64,000 nt of DNA from Pontibacillus chungwhensis BH030062 (GCF_000770675.1 NZ_AVBG01000003.1:124001-188000), one strand, 5' to 3'. Counted from the stretch's first letter, positions 17,272 through 25,159 are shown. Made by a program: numbers and translations. The notes: generated from the letters alone by a model not told the origin.

Positions 17272-17354
17272 GGTGTCAGACACCCTTCATTACTTTAGAG
17301 TGAGAACGCGTGCCAGACACCCTTTACTGGAGTAAAGGGTGTCTGGCACGCGTT
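17272..17354. repeat. Perfect 24-bp inverted repeat with GTGTCTGGCAC motif
   Basis: Arms 17305-17328 and 17331-17354 are exact reverse complements with only GG between them. They contain GTGCCAGACACC. A degenerate half copy (GGTGTCAGACACCC, 17272-17285) lies just before. The repeat sits between the divergent FlaR-like and cidR genes. It lacks a T-tract and so does not look like a normal terminator. Confidence 0.85.
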
Positions 17355-17417
17355 GTTGCTTTACTTCGGTGCAGTGAATAACTATAATGGGTTCATGTTT
17401 AGATTAGGGGGAATCGT

Positions 17418-18299
17418 ATGGATAGTCGTCATTTAAGGTATTTCGTAGAAGTGGCCCGTGTTAAGAGTTTCACGAAAGCGTCTCATTCACTTAAACTATC
17501 ACAGCCAGCATTGAGTAAAATGATTCGAAACCTTGAAGAAGAATTAGACGTTACACTAATTGACCGTTCAAAGAAACAAATTACATTGACAGATTCCGGG
17601 GAACTAGTTTACACCCAAGCTCAGCGTGTTCTTGGTATGATGGATGATTTAACGAGTTCCCTTTATGATATGGTACACTTGAAAAAAGGTACGATTGAAC
17701 TTGGCCTGCCACCATTAATTGGAACGCTTTTCTTCCCTGAACTTATTGCCGGGTTTCGCCAGAAATTCCCTGGTATTTCTATAAAGATCACAGAATATGG
17801 TGCTAAAAAAATTGAAAAAATTCTTGAAGAAGGACATGTCGATGTGGCTGTAGCTGTTGCGCCTATAGATGAAACCGTATTTAAAGCTTATCCCTTCAAT
17901 GAAGAAACAATGGACGTCGTGTTACCAACTAACCATAAATTAGCTCATAAAGATTCGGTTGATCTAGCAGAATTAGCTCATGAAAAGTTCATCCTTTTTC
18001 AAGAAGATTTCGCAATGCACGATATCATACAAACCTATTGCCAATCTGTAGGGTTTACACCTGAAATTGAGCTAGAGAGTTCTCAATGGGACTTTATTGT
18101 AGAAATGGTGAAAGCTCACATAGGGATTGCGATTATGCCTAAATCCATATGTGAAAAGATTAATTCTACTGAAGTAAAGAATATTCCAGTAGTGAATCCA
18201 TGCGTTCCTTGGACATTATCCATAATTGTCAAACAAGACCGCTACTTACCTTATGCAGCAAGGGAGTTCATACAATTTATCCATGAATCCAAACTATAA
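17418..18299 (+). CDS. cidR: LysR-type regulator of the cidAB operon
   Basis: The 293-residue protein has the LysR winged helix-turn-helix (residues 1-60: DSRHLRYFVEVARVKSFTKASHSLKLSQPALSKMIRNLEEEL) and a C-terminal effector domain. It resembles B. subtilis YwbI/CidR and lies directly upstream of the cidA and cidB homologues in the same orientation, as in B. subtilis ywbI-ywbH-ywbG. CidR proteins respond to acetate or overflow metabolism and activate cidAB. A strong AGGGGGAA precedes the start. Confidence 0.9.
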   Translation: MDSRHLRYFVEVARVKSFTKASHSLKLSQPALSKMIRNLEEELDVTLIDRSKKQITLTDSGELVYTQAQRVLGMMDDLTSSLYDMVHLKKGTIELGLPPLIGTLFFPELIAGFRQKFPGISIKITEYGAKKIEKILEEGHVDVAVAVAPIDETVFKAYPFNEETMDVVLPTNHKLAHKDSVDLAELAHEKFILFQEDFAMHDIIQTYCQSVGFTPEIELESSQWDFIVEMVKAHIGIAIMPKSICEKINSTEVKNIPVVNPCVPWTLSIIVKQDRYLPYAAREFIQFIHESKL

Positions 18300-18333
18300 C
18301 TTTTATTTATAATTCAAATAAGAAATATGTATT

Positions 18334-18361
18334 TTCATTATGAATATATACGTCATATAAT
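18334..18361 (+). promoter_or_regulatory. Candidate CidR-controlled promoter of cidA
   Basis: A -10 TATAAT (18356-18361) with no good -35. In the -35 region there is a TTCATTATGAA dyad (18334-18344), overlapped by ATGA-N9-TCAT. A weak -35 plus a dyad fits a LysR-activated promoter. Confidence 0.45.
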
Positions 18362-18381
18362 GAATACACGTCAACATCATG

Positions 18382-18499
18382 GAAAAAACAGCTCCCAACC
18401 TGTCTTTTTCATGAAAGGTTCTCCCAAACCTTTGACTCCCAAAAAGCTTCAAAATTCAAAAGATCGTTTATGAAAAGAGCCCTTCCCAAGGCTCTTTTC
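18382..18499 (+). promoter_or_regulatory. Structured cidA leader with repeated CUCCCAA motifs
   Basis: Three hairpins follow each other: 18382-18391 with 18400-18410 (one bulge, loop CTCCCAAC), 18414-18420 with 18427-18433 (loop CTCCCA), and 18472-18481 with 18490-18499 (loop CTTCCCAA). A fourth CTCCCAA (18436-18442) is unpaired between them. CUCCC can pair with the GGGGG of the cidA ribosome binding site (18508-18513 region). The two outer stems also resemble weak terminators. Function is inference. Confidence 0.6.
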
Positions 18500-18520
18500 G
18501 TATGTTCAGGGGGTGTAAGC

Positions 18521-18895
18521 ATTTACAAAACGTTTCTAAAGCTAGTCTTACAATTTTTACTCATCAATGTTTTTTTCTTTTTAGGAATAGGCGTCCAGCA
18601 GCTTACACAGTTTCCGATACCTGGAAGTATCTTTGGATTACTATTTCTTTTCATAGCCCTATATTTTGGTTGGGTAAAATTAGAATGGGTCGAGGCAGCT
18701 GGTAAATGGCTTTTGGCCGAACTTCTATTATTCTTCATTCCTGCAGCAGTTGGGATTGTCCAATATCCTGAAATGGCTGGGTGGAATGGATTCCAGATAC
18801 TCATTATCATCATGATCAGCACTATTCTAGTGATGGGAGTTACCGGCATTGTAGCCGATTTTCTTTCTAAACGAAGAAAGGAAGATTCAAAATGA
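18521..18895 (+). CDS. cidA: CidA/LrgA holin-like membrane protein, probable AUU start
   Basis: The product is a four-helix hydrophobic protein with the family signatures IPGSIFGLLFLF, GKWLLAELLLFFIPAAVGI and a basic C-terminus (SKRRKEDSK). CidA/LrgA proteins are thought to act as holins or metabolite channels with CidB. The only in-frame ATG (18470) lies inside a hairpin, has no ribosome binding site and would add 17 polar residues. AGGGGG followed 7 nt later by ATT at 18521 gives 124 residues, and 32 residues before IPGS, the same as I recall for B. subtilis YwbH. No NTG codon is available nearby. ATG at 18470 remains the conventional alternative. Confidence 0.85.
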   Translation: MYKTFLKLVLQFLLINVFFFLGIGVQQLTQFPIPGSIFGLLFLFIALYFGWVKLEWVEAAGKWLLAELLLFFIPAAVGIVQYPEMAGWNGFQILIIIMISTILVMGVTGIVADFLSKRRKEDSK

Positions 18896-19575
18896 TTTAC
18901 CTAATTGCAACGATACTCATTTATATTATGAGTAAACGTATATATAAACAATATCCAAAAGCATATTTAACACCATTACTTGTTGTTCCAGTTGTATTGG
19001 TGACAGCACTAATTGTACTCGATATTCCTTTTCAGAACTACGAAAAAGGAACAAGTGTCATCAGTTACTTTTTAGGACCAGCGACTGTCGCGTTTGCAAT
19101 ACCTATTTATAAACACTTTGAGCTAATCAAGAAGTTTATGGTGGAGATCTTATCAAGCATCGTAGCTGGCTCTGTCGTAGCTGTGTTATCGTCATTTTTC
19201 TTAGGGTATATCATTCATTTAAGTGGAAGCTTTATGACAAGCATTATACCTAGATCGATCACGACACCCATTGCAATGGAAGTTTCTAAAACAATCGGAG
19301 GCGTACCAGCATTAACAGCTGCTTTTGTTGTAGCAACTGGAATAATTGGATCAATTGTAGGCCCCCATGTCATAAGATTATTCTCCTTGACATCCCCAGT
19401 TGCTCGCGGTGTTTCTTTCGGAGTGGCTGCACACGGAGCAGGCACCTCGAAAGCATTTGAATTTGGCGATCAGGAAGGAACGTTCTCAAGTCTTTCCATG
19501 ATTATAGCAGCAGGTGTTACCCTTGTATGGGGGAACACCTGGATCCCTCACTTCCAACATTTATTTATTCAATAA
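18892..19575 (+). CDS. cidB: CidB/LrgB family membrane protein
   Basis: The 227-residue polytopic protein has the LrgB signatures FLGPATVAFAIPIYKH (residues 62-77), SITTPIAMEVSKTIGG and AAHGAGTSKAFEFG. Its ATG overlaps the cidA stop by 4 bp, so it is translationally coupled to cidA. CidB works with CidA in export-type functions linked to overflow metabolism and cell death in staphylococci and Bacillus. In B. subtilis the homologues help excrete or take up pyruvate or acetate-related products, or promote lysis. Confidence 0.92.
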   Translation: MIYLIATILIYIMSKRIYKQYPKAYLTPLLVVPVVLVTALIVLDIPFQNYEKGTSVISYFLGPATVAFAIPIYKHFELIKKFMVEILSSIVAGSVVAVLSSFFLGYIIHLSGSFMTSIIPRSITTPIAMEVSKTIGGVPALTAAFVVATGIIGSIVGPHVIRLFSLTSPVARGVSFGVAAHGAGTSKAFEFGDQEGTFSSLSMIIAAGVTLVWGNTWIPHFQHLFIQ

Positions 19576-19582
19576 TAACAAA

Positions 19583-19625
19583 GAGGACCAGGTTGCAGTT
19601 TATGCAACCTGGTCCTCAATTTTTT
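19583..19625. terminator. Bidirectional terminator between cidB and the BCCT gene
   Basis: Perfect 15-bp stem (19583-19597 with 19603-19617) with loop GTTTA, followed by T-rich sequence on the plus strand. Confidence 0.9.
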
Positions 19626-19632
19626 AGTTAAA

Positions 19633-21117
19633 CTATTTCTTTCCTTCTTTTAAATCGGCTGAAAATGATTTGAGAAGTCCCCAAACCATAACGAGTAATA
19701 TCACTGTGAGCGGTAGCCCTGTTATGATTGTTGCGGCTTGAAGACCATCTATTCCACCTGACCACATAAGGATGGCTGCAATAGCTACCATTACAATACC
19801 CCATGCGAACTTCACGAAGAATGGCGGATTTAAACTACCATTGTGTGTCTGCATTCCAAGTACGAACGTAGCAGAGTCTGCTGAGGTAACGAAGAATGTA
19901 AGAATAAGCAAAACAGATACCCCAGAGAGAATAAAACTAAAGTTCATCTGTTCAAATACATAGAATAGAGCTGTCTCTAAACTTTGTCCAGCCACATCAA
20001 TTCCCATAATGTGATCATAGTATATACCTGCACTCCCGAAGATGCCAAACCATATAGCACAAACAATTGATGGCGCTATAATGACCGCTACAAGGAATTC
20101 GCGAACGGACCGTCCTCTAGATACGCGGGCAATAAATGTACTAACAAACGGTGTCCAAGAAATCCACCATGCCCAGTAGAAGATTGTCCAGTCTTTTACC
20201 CATTGGTTATTCTCTTCTTGGAATGGGGAGAACCTCAGACCCATACTAGGGAGGTTCTGTATATAAGACCCAAACGTAGCAGAGAACGTTTCCAACATAA
20301 ACTGCGTTGGTCCAAGGAATAAAAAGGCGAAGAATAGGGTTACCGCTAAAATTAAGTTCGCATTACTTAAATATCGTATACCCTTTGATAAGCCACTTGC
20401 TGCTGAAGTGATAAATAAAACTGTCGTTATGGCCATAATAATTAGCTGTACGCCGAAGTTATTTGGAACATCGAATAAGAAGTTTAACCCCCCATTGATT
20501 TGCGATGCACCAATACCAAGTGATATGGCTACCCCAAATAATGTTGCGAATACAGCTATGATGTCTACTACCGTTCCTATTGGACCGTTAGCGCGATCAC
20601 CAATAACCGGCCTTAATGTGACACTCATTAACCCTGGCATGTCTTTTTTGAATTTATAGTAGGCAAGCGCCAGAGCTACAATGGCGTAGATTGCCCAAGC
20701 ATGGAATCCCCAGTGCAGGTACGTATAGCGTAAACCTACTTTTGCTGACTCGATTGAATTTGCTTCTCCAAATGGAGGTGTCGAATAGTGGGACACTGGT
20801 TCTGATACTCCATAAAACAGGAGTCCTATTCCCATTCCTGCACTAAAGAGCATAGCAAACCAAGTTGATGTACTATATTCAGGTGTTTCTCCTTCTTTAC
20901 CTAATTTAATCTTACCGTACTTACTAAATGCAATAACAAGAGCAATGACAAAGAAGAATGTAGTAGCGAACTGATAGAACCAACCAAACTGATCAAGCAC
21001 AAAACTTTTACCCGCACTCATTACATTAAACATTTGCTCAGGAAGGATAGCTCCCCACAGTACGAATGCCACCCCGATTGTTAATGAAATCCAAAACATC
21101 TTCGTGAAACTCTTCAC
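19633..21117 (-). CDS. opuD: BCCT-family glycine betaine transporter, OpuD-like
   Basis: The 494-residue, 12-helix transporter has SAGMGIGLLFYGVSEP (about residues 83-98, the Na+ and betaine region), and WTIFYWAWWISWTPFVSTFIARVSRGRSVREF with the aromatic Trp box of the substrate site and the conserved amphipathic helix. The Met-Gly in the first motif is as in Na+-coupled BetP/OpuD. It takes up glycine betaine or a related osmolyte at high salt. AGGAGG lies 7 nt before an in-frame GTG at 21117, which I prefer to the ATG at 21150 located upstream of that site. Confidence 0.92.
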   Translation of the reverse strand: MKSFTKMFWISLTIGVAFVLWGAILPEQMFNVMSAGKSFVLDQFGWFYQFATTFFFVIALVIAFSKYGKIKLGKEGETPEYSTSTWFAMLFSAGMGIGLLFYGVSEPVSHYSTPPFGEANSIESAKVGLRYTYLHWGFHAWAIYAIVALALAYYKFKKDMPGLMSVTLRPVIGDRANGPIGTVVDIIAVFATLFGVAISLGIGASQINGGLNFLFDVPNNFGVQLIIMAITTVLFITSAASGLSKGIRYLSNANLILAVTLFFAFLFLGPTQFMLETFSATFGSYIQNLPSMGLRFSPFQEENNQWVKDWTIFYWAWWISWTPFVSTFIARVSRGRSVREFLVAVIIAPSIVCAIWFGIFGSAGIYYDHIMGIDVAGQSLETALFYVFEQMNFSFILSGVSVLLILTFFVTSADSATFVLGMQTHNGSLNPPFFVKFAWGIVMVAIAAILMWSGGIDGLQAATIITGLPLTVILLVMVWGLLKSFSADLKEGKK

Positions 21118-21400
21118 GTATTTTCCTCCTCTTTTTAATGGACGCCCCATTATTCTCCGGGCGCAGGAGAGTTTATGTAACTCAGAAACTCTTTTTCCTC
21201 TCCCATAGAAACCTTCTACTAACTAATCCCTTTTATATACCTTTTCAAACCTTTACCTTACTAGAACACGTTCCACCGCCTTATTCAGGAAGAAATGATA
21301 AAATATCTCTTTTTTCGACTCATTTCGCCCTTTCGCTAGTAATTTATGTTACAATAATGCCCCAGAAATTTCAAATAATTATATGGAATAGGTGAGCATC

Positions 21401-21643
21401 ATGAAATTATTACGTTGGAGTTTCGACCGTAAGAATAGAATTCGAGGATATTTCGACAAGTTCCCAAATTCTACGATCTATTTCAGAAGAATTAAACGAT
21501 ATTATAGTGTATACTCCTTAGACTGGAGCCAGGAAGATCCTATGGTTACAATGAAAGACCGCGAAGAGATGCAACAACTTTTAAATAAAGAGATTGGCAG
21601 ATTAGAAGCTTATGAAAACAGAAAATCGCGAGAACATTTATAA
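21401..21643 (+). CDS. Small basic hypothetical protein
   Basis: The 80-residue product is rich in Arg, Lys and aromatic residues in its first half (LLRWSFDRKNRIRGYFDKFPNSTIYFRRIKRYYSVYSL) and has an acidic helical C-terminal half (MKDREEMQQLLNKEIGRLEAYENRKSR). No membrane segment is present. The ATG at 21401 is preceded by AGGTGA; an in-frame GTG at 21392 overlaps that site. The last six codons lie in the terminator palindrome. The family is not recognised. Confidence 0.6.
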   Translation: MKLLRWSFDRKNRIRGYFDKFPNSTIYFRRIKRYYSVYSLDWSQEDPMVTMKDREEMQQLLNKEIGRLEAYENRKSREHL

Positions 21644-21662
21644 ATGTTCTCGCGATTTATTT
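21623..21662. terminator. Terminator formed by a perfect 36-bp palindrome
   Basis: AAATCGCGAGAACATTTA and its reverse complement (21623-21640 with 21641-21658) overlap the stop codon of the upstream gene. It lies between convergent genes and can act in both directions. Confidence 0.85.
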
Positions 21663-21666
21663 TAGC

Positions 21667-22155
21667 TTATAGTGCTCTGTTATCAGTTGACTGTGGAGTT
21701 TGAATAGTTGATGTAGTAGGAGTTGTTTGCTCATCCTCTTCTTCGTAGGAGTTTGTTAACTCTTCTTTTGCTTCCGCTGCTTTTTCACCTACATCCTTTA
21801 ACTCTTCTCCTGTCTCTTTCACCGTAGAGACAATTTCTTCTGATTCTTCTTTTACATCTTGCATTTGTTTCGCTAAGTCCTTGCCTTGGTCATTAATAAT
21901 GTTCTGGATTTGATTGACTGCTTCTTTTGTTGCTGAAGCAGTACGTTGAATGCGGTCTACAAGGTCATCTTTTGTACCTTGCGGGTCTTCTTTAACCGTT
22001 GATACATAACTGCTTACAGAATCTTTCGTAGAAGAAGACTTCTCTTTAAGTGAGTTGCGCGTGTCACGGTTCATAAGTGTAACCGCTCCACCTACTAAAG
22101 CTCCGATTGCCATATAAAATGTAACTTTTCCTAATCCACTTTTTTGATTAGCCAT
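21667..22155 (-). CDS. ytxH: YtxH-domain protein
   Basis: The 162-residue product has one N-terminal hydrophobic glycine-rich helix (GKVTFYMAIGALVGGAVTLM) followed by a long charged helical region and an acidic Thr/Pro-rich tail, as in the YtxH family. AAAGGAG lies 7 nt before the ATG at 22155; the two upstream in-frame ATGs overlap that site. It is the last gene of a three-gene operon with two DUF948 paralogues. The B. subtilis ytxGH counterpart is stress induced (sigma-B and sigma-H). Confidence 0.8.
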   Translation of the reverse strand: MANQKSGLGKVTFYMAIGALVGGAVTLMNRDTRNSLKEKSSSTKDSVSSYVSTVKEDPQGTKDDLVDRIQRTASATKEAVNQIQNIINDQGKDLAKQMQDVKEESEEIVSTVKETGEELKDVGEKAAEAKEELTNSYEEEDEQTTPTTSTIQTPQSTDNRAL

Positions 22156-22179
22156 ATCCATTCTCCTTTGTTTGATCAT

Positions 22180-22629
22180 TTATTTTTGGTTCGTGTGCTC
22201 TAATGCGTCTTTCATTGCTCTTTTACGCTTGGTCAAGAAATAACTAAACGCAATCGCTCCATATAATCCTCGTAGATTTTCTTCATTCACAACGGTTCTA
22301 CCGTCTTTAGTATTCTTCTTTAACGAAGAAGTCATATCGACTAAAGAAGAGGTTAACTTTCTAGAAGACTCTCCAACATCGCCGATTATGTAAAACAAGG
22401 GGCTTAGCGTGCGAATCTTTTCATTTACATCTGCTAATGTATCTTTACTTTGACCTAACACTTCTGCTGTTTGGTTCATTACTCCGTCTAATTGCTCAGG
22501 CAATTTCTTTACCGTTTCGTCTACCCCATTCAGTACATGAGCTAAGTTATTTAGGGTACGGGCTACAAAGATCGAAATAATAGCAAAAGCGATCCCAATA
22601 ATGAGTACTCCAATTCCTACTAACGTCAA
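22180..22629 (-). CDS. DUF948 protein, YtxG-like
   Basis: The 149-residue protein has one N-terminal transmembrane helix (residues 3-24) and a long coiled-coil-like helical domain with heptad patterning (TVKKLPEQLDGVMNQTAEVLGQS then DTLADVNEKIRTLSPLF), as in DUF948. It lies 24 nt after the stop of another DUF948 gene and 24 bp before ytxH. Sharing about the same layout with its neighbour, it probably arose by tandem duplication. The function is unknown; relatives are envelope-stress proteins. Confidence 0.78.
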   Translation of the reverse strand: MTLVGIGVLIIGIAFAIISIFVARTLNNLAHVLNGVDETVKKLPEQLDGVMNQTAEVLGQSKDTLADVNEKIRTLSPLFYIIGDVGESSRKLTSSLVDMTSSLKKNTKDGRTVVNEENLRGLYGAIAFSYFLTKRKRAMKDALEHTNQK

Positions 22630-22652
22630 ACTTACTCACCTTCTTTCCAAAT

Positions 22653-23072
22653 TTAGTGTGTCTCTTGCTTGGTCATCTTCCACTTTTGATAGAGAGACAG
22701 AGCTGTCGTCCCCCAGTGATAAGCTTCCGTCATTTTACCGGAGTGATCGGCTGTGTATGACCTAAGCGTACTTGGGACCCCATCAATAGACCGATTTAAT
22801 TGAATAAGGGAAGAACCTAAACCATGTAAAGATTGAAAAACCGGTTGAAGGGCATCCGTTTTTTCCTTTACATCATCAACAATGTGATGCGTTTCTTGAA
22901 CCATCTCTTCTGTTTCTTGTGTAATCCCATGAAGCTGTTGCTCCACTTCAGATAATGTGTTCCCTAAATCATTCATTGACCTTGATACTGACGATAATAG
23001 TTTCGCAATGTAGATCGACAGTACAGCAAATGAAATGGAAACGATCAGTATTCCAATATAAAGATAAATCAT
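22653..23072 (-). CDS. DUF948 protein, YtxG-like (paralogue of the next gene)
   Basis: The 139-residue protein repeats the layout of its neighbour: a transmembrane helix (MIYLYIGILIVSISFAVLSIYIAKLL) then a helical domain with SRSMNDLGNTLSEVEQQLHGI and KTDALQPVFQSLHGLGSSLIQLN. The match to the LSPLFYIIGDVGESSRKLTSSL region of the downstream protein shows common descent. GGGAGG lies 10 nt before the ATG at 23072; the ATG at 23105 is upstream of that site. First gene of the operon. Confidence 0.75.
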   Translation of the reverse strand: MIYLYIGILIVSISFAVLSIYIAKLLSSVSRSMNDLGNTLSEVEQQLHGITQETEEMVQETHHIVDDVKEKTDALQPVFQSLHGLGSSLIQLNRSIDGVPSTLRSYTADHSGKMTEAYHWGTTALSLYQKWKMTKQETH

Positions 23073-23205
23073 CTTCGCTGTCCTCCCTTCTCTACGTTTT
23101 ACCACAACACTATCTAATCAAAACACATTCTTTACATCTTGACGATTAAAAAGTTTTCCAAAAGGGGAAGGAATGTACATAAACAAATAAAACGGAGGGT
23201 TTTCG

Positions 23206-24051
23206 TTGAAATCAATCATTAGTTATGTAAAAGAGTTAAAGAACAAGTTTCAAGAAAATAATATCCCCATACTTGCTGCAGCCCAAGCCTATTACTATTT
23301 ATTAGCAATCGTTCCGCTACTTATACTAATGCTCTCTATTCTTCCATACTTACAGATAGACTCACAACTTGCTATTGAATTTATGGGAAGTATAATACCA
23401 GATGAGACGATGAGTATCTTTAAGGAGCAGATCATCAGTCTAGTCGATTCCCCTAAAGGAGGGTTATTAACCGTTGGTATAATTGGTACGCTTTGGTCTG
23501 CATCCTCAGGAGTAATGGCATTCATTAATTCAGCGAATCTGGCCTATGAAGTTGAGGAAACAAGATCTTTCATTAAGGTCCGGTTATTATCGATCGTCCT
23601 TACATTAGGTATGATTGTAGCCATTGCTGTAGCACTAGTACTGCCTGTGTTTGGTGATCTCATCATTCAAGGAATCAACCAAGCTTTAAATCTCCCTGAA
23701 CAATCCGTCATTATCTTCCAGTTTTTAAGATGGGCGATTGGGATTGTTGTAATGACAGGAATTTTAATGGCTTTATATCATTTTGCACCGAACAAAAACT
23801 ATCCATTTAAACACATACTTCCAGGGGCTATGATCACTGCGATCTTATGGCAACTCATTTCCCTTGCTTTCTCCTTCTATGTTAGTAACTTTGGGAATTA
23901 TTCAGCTACGTACGGTAGTTTAGGTGGGATTATTATTTTATTATTATGGTTCTTCCTAACAGGACTTATCCTTATGATTGGAGCTGAAATAAATGTTCTT
24001 TACCATAAGAGGCACAGAAAATCTTCCGCCAATTCTACGTTTTCAGCATAA
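23206..24051 (+). CDS. YihY/BrkB family integral membrane protein (YfkH-like)
   Basis: The 281-residue protein has six hydrophobic segments and family motifs AAAQAYYYLLAIVPLLILML (about residues 25-44), LWSASSGVMAFINSANLAYEVEE, YHFAPN and YGSLGGIIILLLWFFLTGLILMIGAEIN. The family was once named ribonuclease BN, which is no longer accepted; it probably has a transport or envelope role. Start is TTG, 7 nt after GGAGG. It is divergent from the DUF948/YtxH operon, and both may belong to the cell envelope stress response. Confidence 0.88.
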   Translation: MKSIISYVKELKNKFQENNIPILAAAQAYYYLLAIVPLLILMLSILPYLQIDSQLAIEFMGSIIPDETMSIFKEQIISLVDSPKGGLLTVGIIGTLWSASSGVMAFINSANLAYEVEETRSFIKVRLLSIVLTLGMIVAIAVALVLPVFGDLIIQGINQALNLPEQSVIIFQFLRWAIGIVVMTGILMALYHFAPNKNYPFKHILPGAMITAILWQLISLAFSFYVSNFGNYSATYGSLGGIIILLLWFFLTGLILMIGAEINVLYHKRHRKSSANSTFSA

Positions 24052-24054
24052 AAA

Positions 24055-24105
24055 TAGCCCGGTCCTAAATCGTAAACACATGTAAGGATCGGGCTAGCTT
24101 TTTAT
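24055..24105. terminator. Terminator between convergent yihY-like and doxX-like genes
   Basis: Imperfect stem TAGCCCGGTCCT with AGGATCGGGCTA, about 18-nt loop with some inner pairing, followed by T-rich sequence. Confidence 0.75.
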
Positions 24106-24131
24106 TATTTTTCTTTGTTTTCTACAATTAC

Positions 24132-24560
24132 TTATACTTCCGGACATTTATAACACTCATCTGACTGAAATGTAATATTTTCAATAGCGAAGGGTGTTTT
24201 CCCATCTAGTGCAAGGAATCCCGCAATAGATAATAGAGCCAAATCAAGTTCAAACCCCGCTCTTAAGTTGGTGCCTAAAAACCCAATCGGTAGGTTTAGT
24301 TGTGTAATAGAAAGTAACATGACCACCGCAATGATCGATGACGTTATTTGAACTTTAAATCCAATCATTAAGAATAGCCCTCCTATTACTTCAATAATAC
24401 CTATTGAATATAACAAGGACATAGGGATTGTGATCGATTCAAGAGAAATTGATGTGTTACCCATACCGATTTTAAATTTTGTAAGTCCATGTATAAAGAC
24501 TGTAAATCCTAAAAAGAGGCGTAATAAAAAAATGCCAATTTGATGTCGCTTATGACTCAT
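24132..24560 (-). CDS. DoxX family membrane protein
   Basis: The 142-residue protein has four hydrophobic helices with the DoxX N-terminal pattern LLRLFLGFTVFIHGLTKF (about residues 11-28) and ELDLALLSIAGFLALDG. The C-terminal tail has a CYKC pair. It is divergent from an HxlR-type regulator with a dyad between them, the arrangement of B. subtilis catDE, where the DoxX protein works in quinone or catechol detoxification. The start at 24560 has AAAGG 9 nt upstream; an ATG at 24593 is upstream of that site. Confidence 0.82.
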   Translation of the reverse strand: MSHKRHQIGIFLLRLFLGFTVFIHGLTKFKIGMGNTSISLESITIPMSLLYSIGIIEVIGGLFLMIGFKVQITSSIIAVVMLLSITQLNLPIGFLGTNLRAGFELDLALLSIAGFLALDGKTPFAIENITFQSDECYKCPEV

Positions 24561-24599
24561 TCTTCTCATCCTTTCTATAGGAACGTTTTTCACTCAACA

Positions 24600-24616
24600 A
24601 GTTACTTTATGTAACT
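24600..24616. promoter_or_regulatory. Likely operator of the HxlR-type regulator
   Basis: AGTTAC-TTTAT-GTAACT dyad between the divergent doxX-like and hxlR-like genes. Further GTAAC/GTTAC half sites follow at 24629-24633 and 24672-24676. YodB/CatR-type regulators bind short dyads with spacers like this. Confidence 0.6.
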
Positions 24617-24724
24617 AATTATAATCATGTAACCTCGATACGACAAGTAATTTGTTTATGGTATGCAATTAGGTTACGGAAAGGTAGAAGTTATGTTACA
24701 CTATAAACGAAGGAGAGATCGACT

Positions 24725-25060
24725 GTGGAAGACTCTAGTTTATGTCCGAGATTTGAAAAAGCTGTAGGGATTATTAGCCAGCGTTGGAATGCACTTATTA
24801 TATACCAATTATTATCTGGCCCTCAGAGAAACCATGAGATTAAAGACGCAATCGGGATCAGCGGCCGTTTATTATCTGAACGGTTGAAAGATTTAGAAGC
24901 TGAAGACATCATTCACAGAGAAGTATACGCTGAAACGCCTGTAAGAATTGAATATTCTCTAACAGATAAAGGACATTCTCTTAAACCATTAATGAAAGAC
25001 ATCAAAGCATGGGCGGATGAGTGGATTGATACCCCCACCCATAAACAATGCAAATCCTAA
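24725..25060 (+). CDS. HxlR/MarR-like regulator, YodB/CatR type
   Basis: The 111-residue winged-helix protein has CPRFEKAVGIISQRWNALIIYQLLSGPQR at the N-terminus and SGRLLSERLKDLEAEDIIHREVYAETPVRIEYSLTDKG in the wing region, closely matching B. subtilis YodB/CatR. Cys7 corresponds to the cysteine that YodB and CatR use to sense quinones and diamide. It starts with GTG, with AAGGAG upstream. It probably represses itself and the divergent doxX-like gene until quinones modify Cys7. Confidence 0.88.
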   Translation: MEDSSLCPRFEKAVGIISQRWNALIIYQLLSGPQRNHEIKDAIGISGRLLSERLKDLEAEDIIHREVYAETPVRIEYSLTDKGHSLKPLMKDIKAWADEWIDTPTHKQCKS

Positions 25061-25081
25061 TGAAGCTTATTAAAACAAAAG

Positions 25082-25126
25082 AAAAAGAGAGTGAAATCTT
25101 GGCTTAAGATTTTACTCTCTTTTTTA
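25082..25126. terminator. Bidirectional terminator
   Basis: Long stem AAAAAGAGAGT..AAATCTT with AAGATTT..ACTCTCTTTTT (25082-25100 with 25106-25125), flanked by A- and T-runs, between convergent genes. Confidence 0.85.
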
Positions 25127-25159
25127 ATACCAATTAACTATAGTTAGAAGCCCTTCACC

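Noticed and set aside
18502-18705. Open frame MFRGCKHLQ at the start of cidA
   Set aside because: Out of frame with cidA and lacking its own ribosome binding site; the CidA frame carries clear family motifs.
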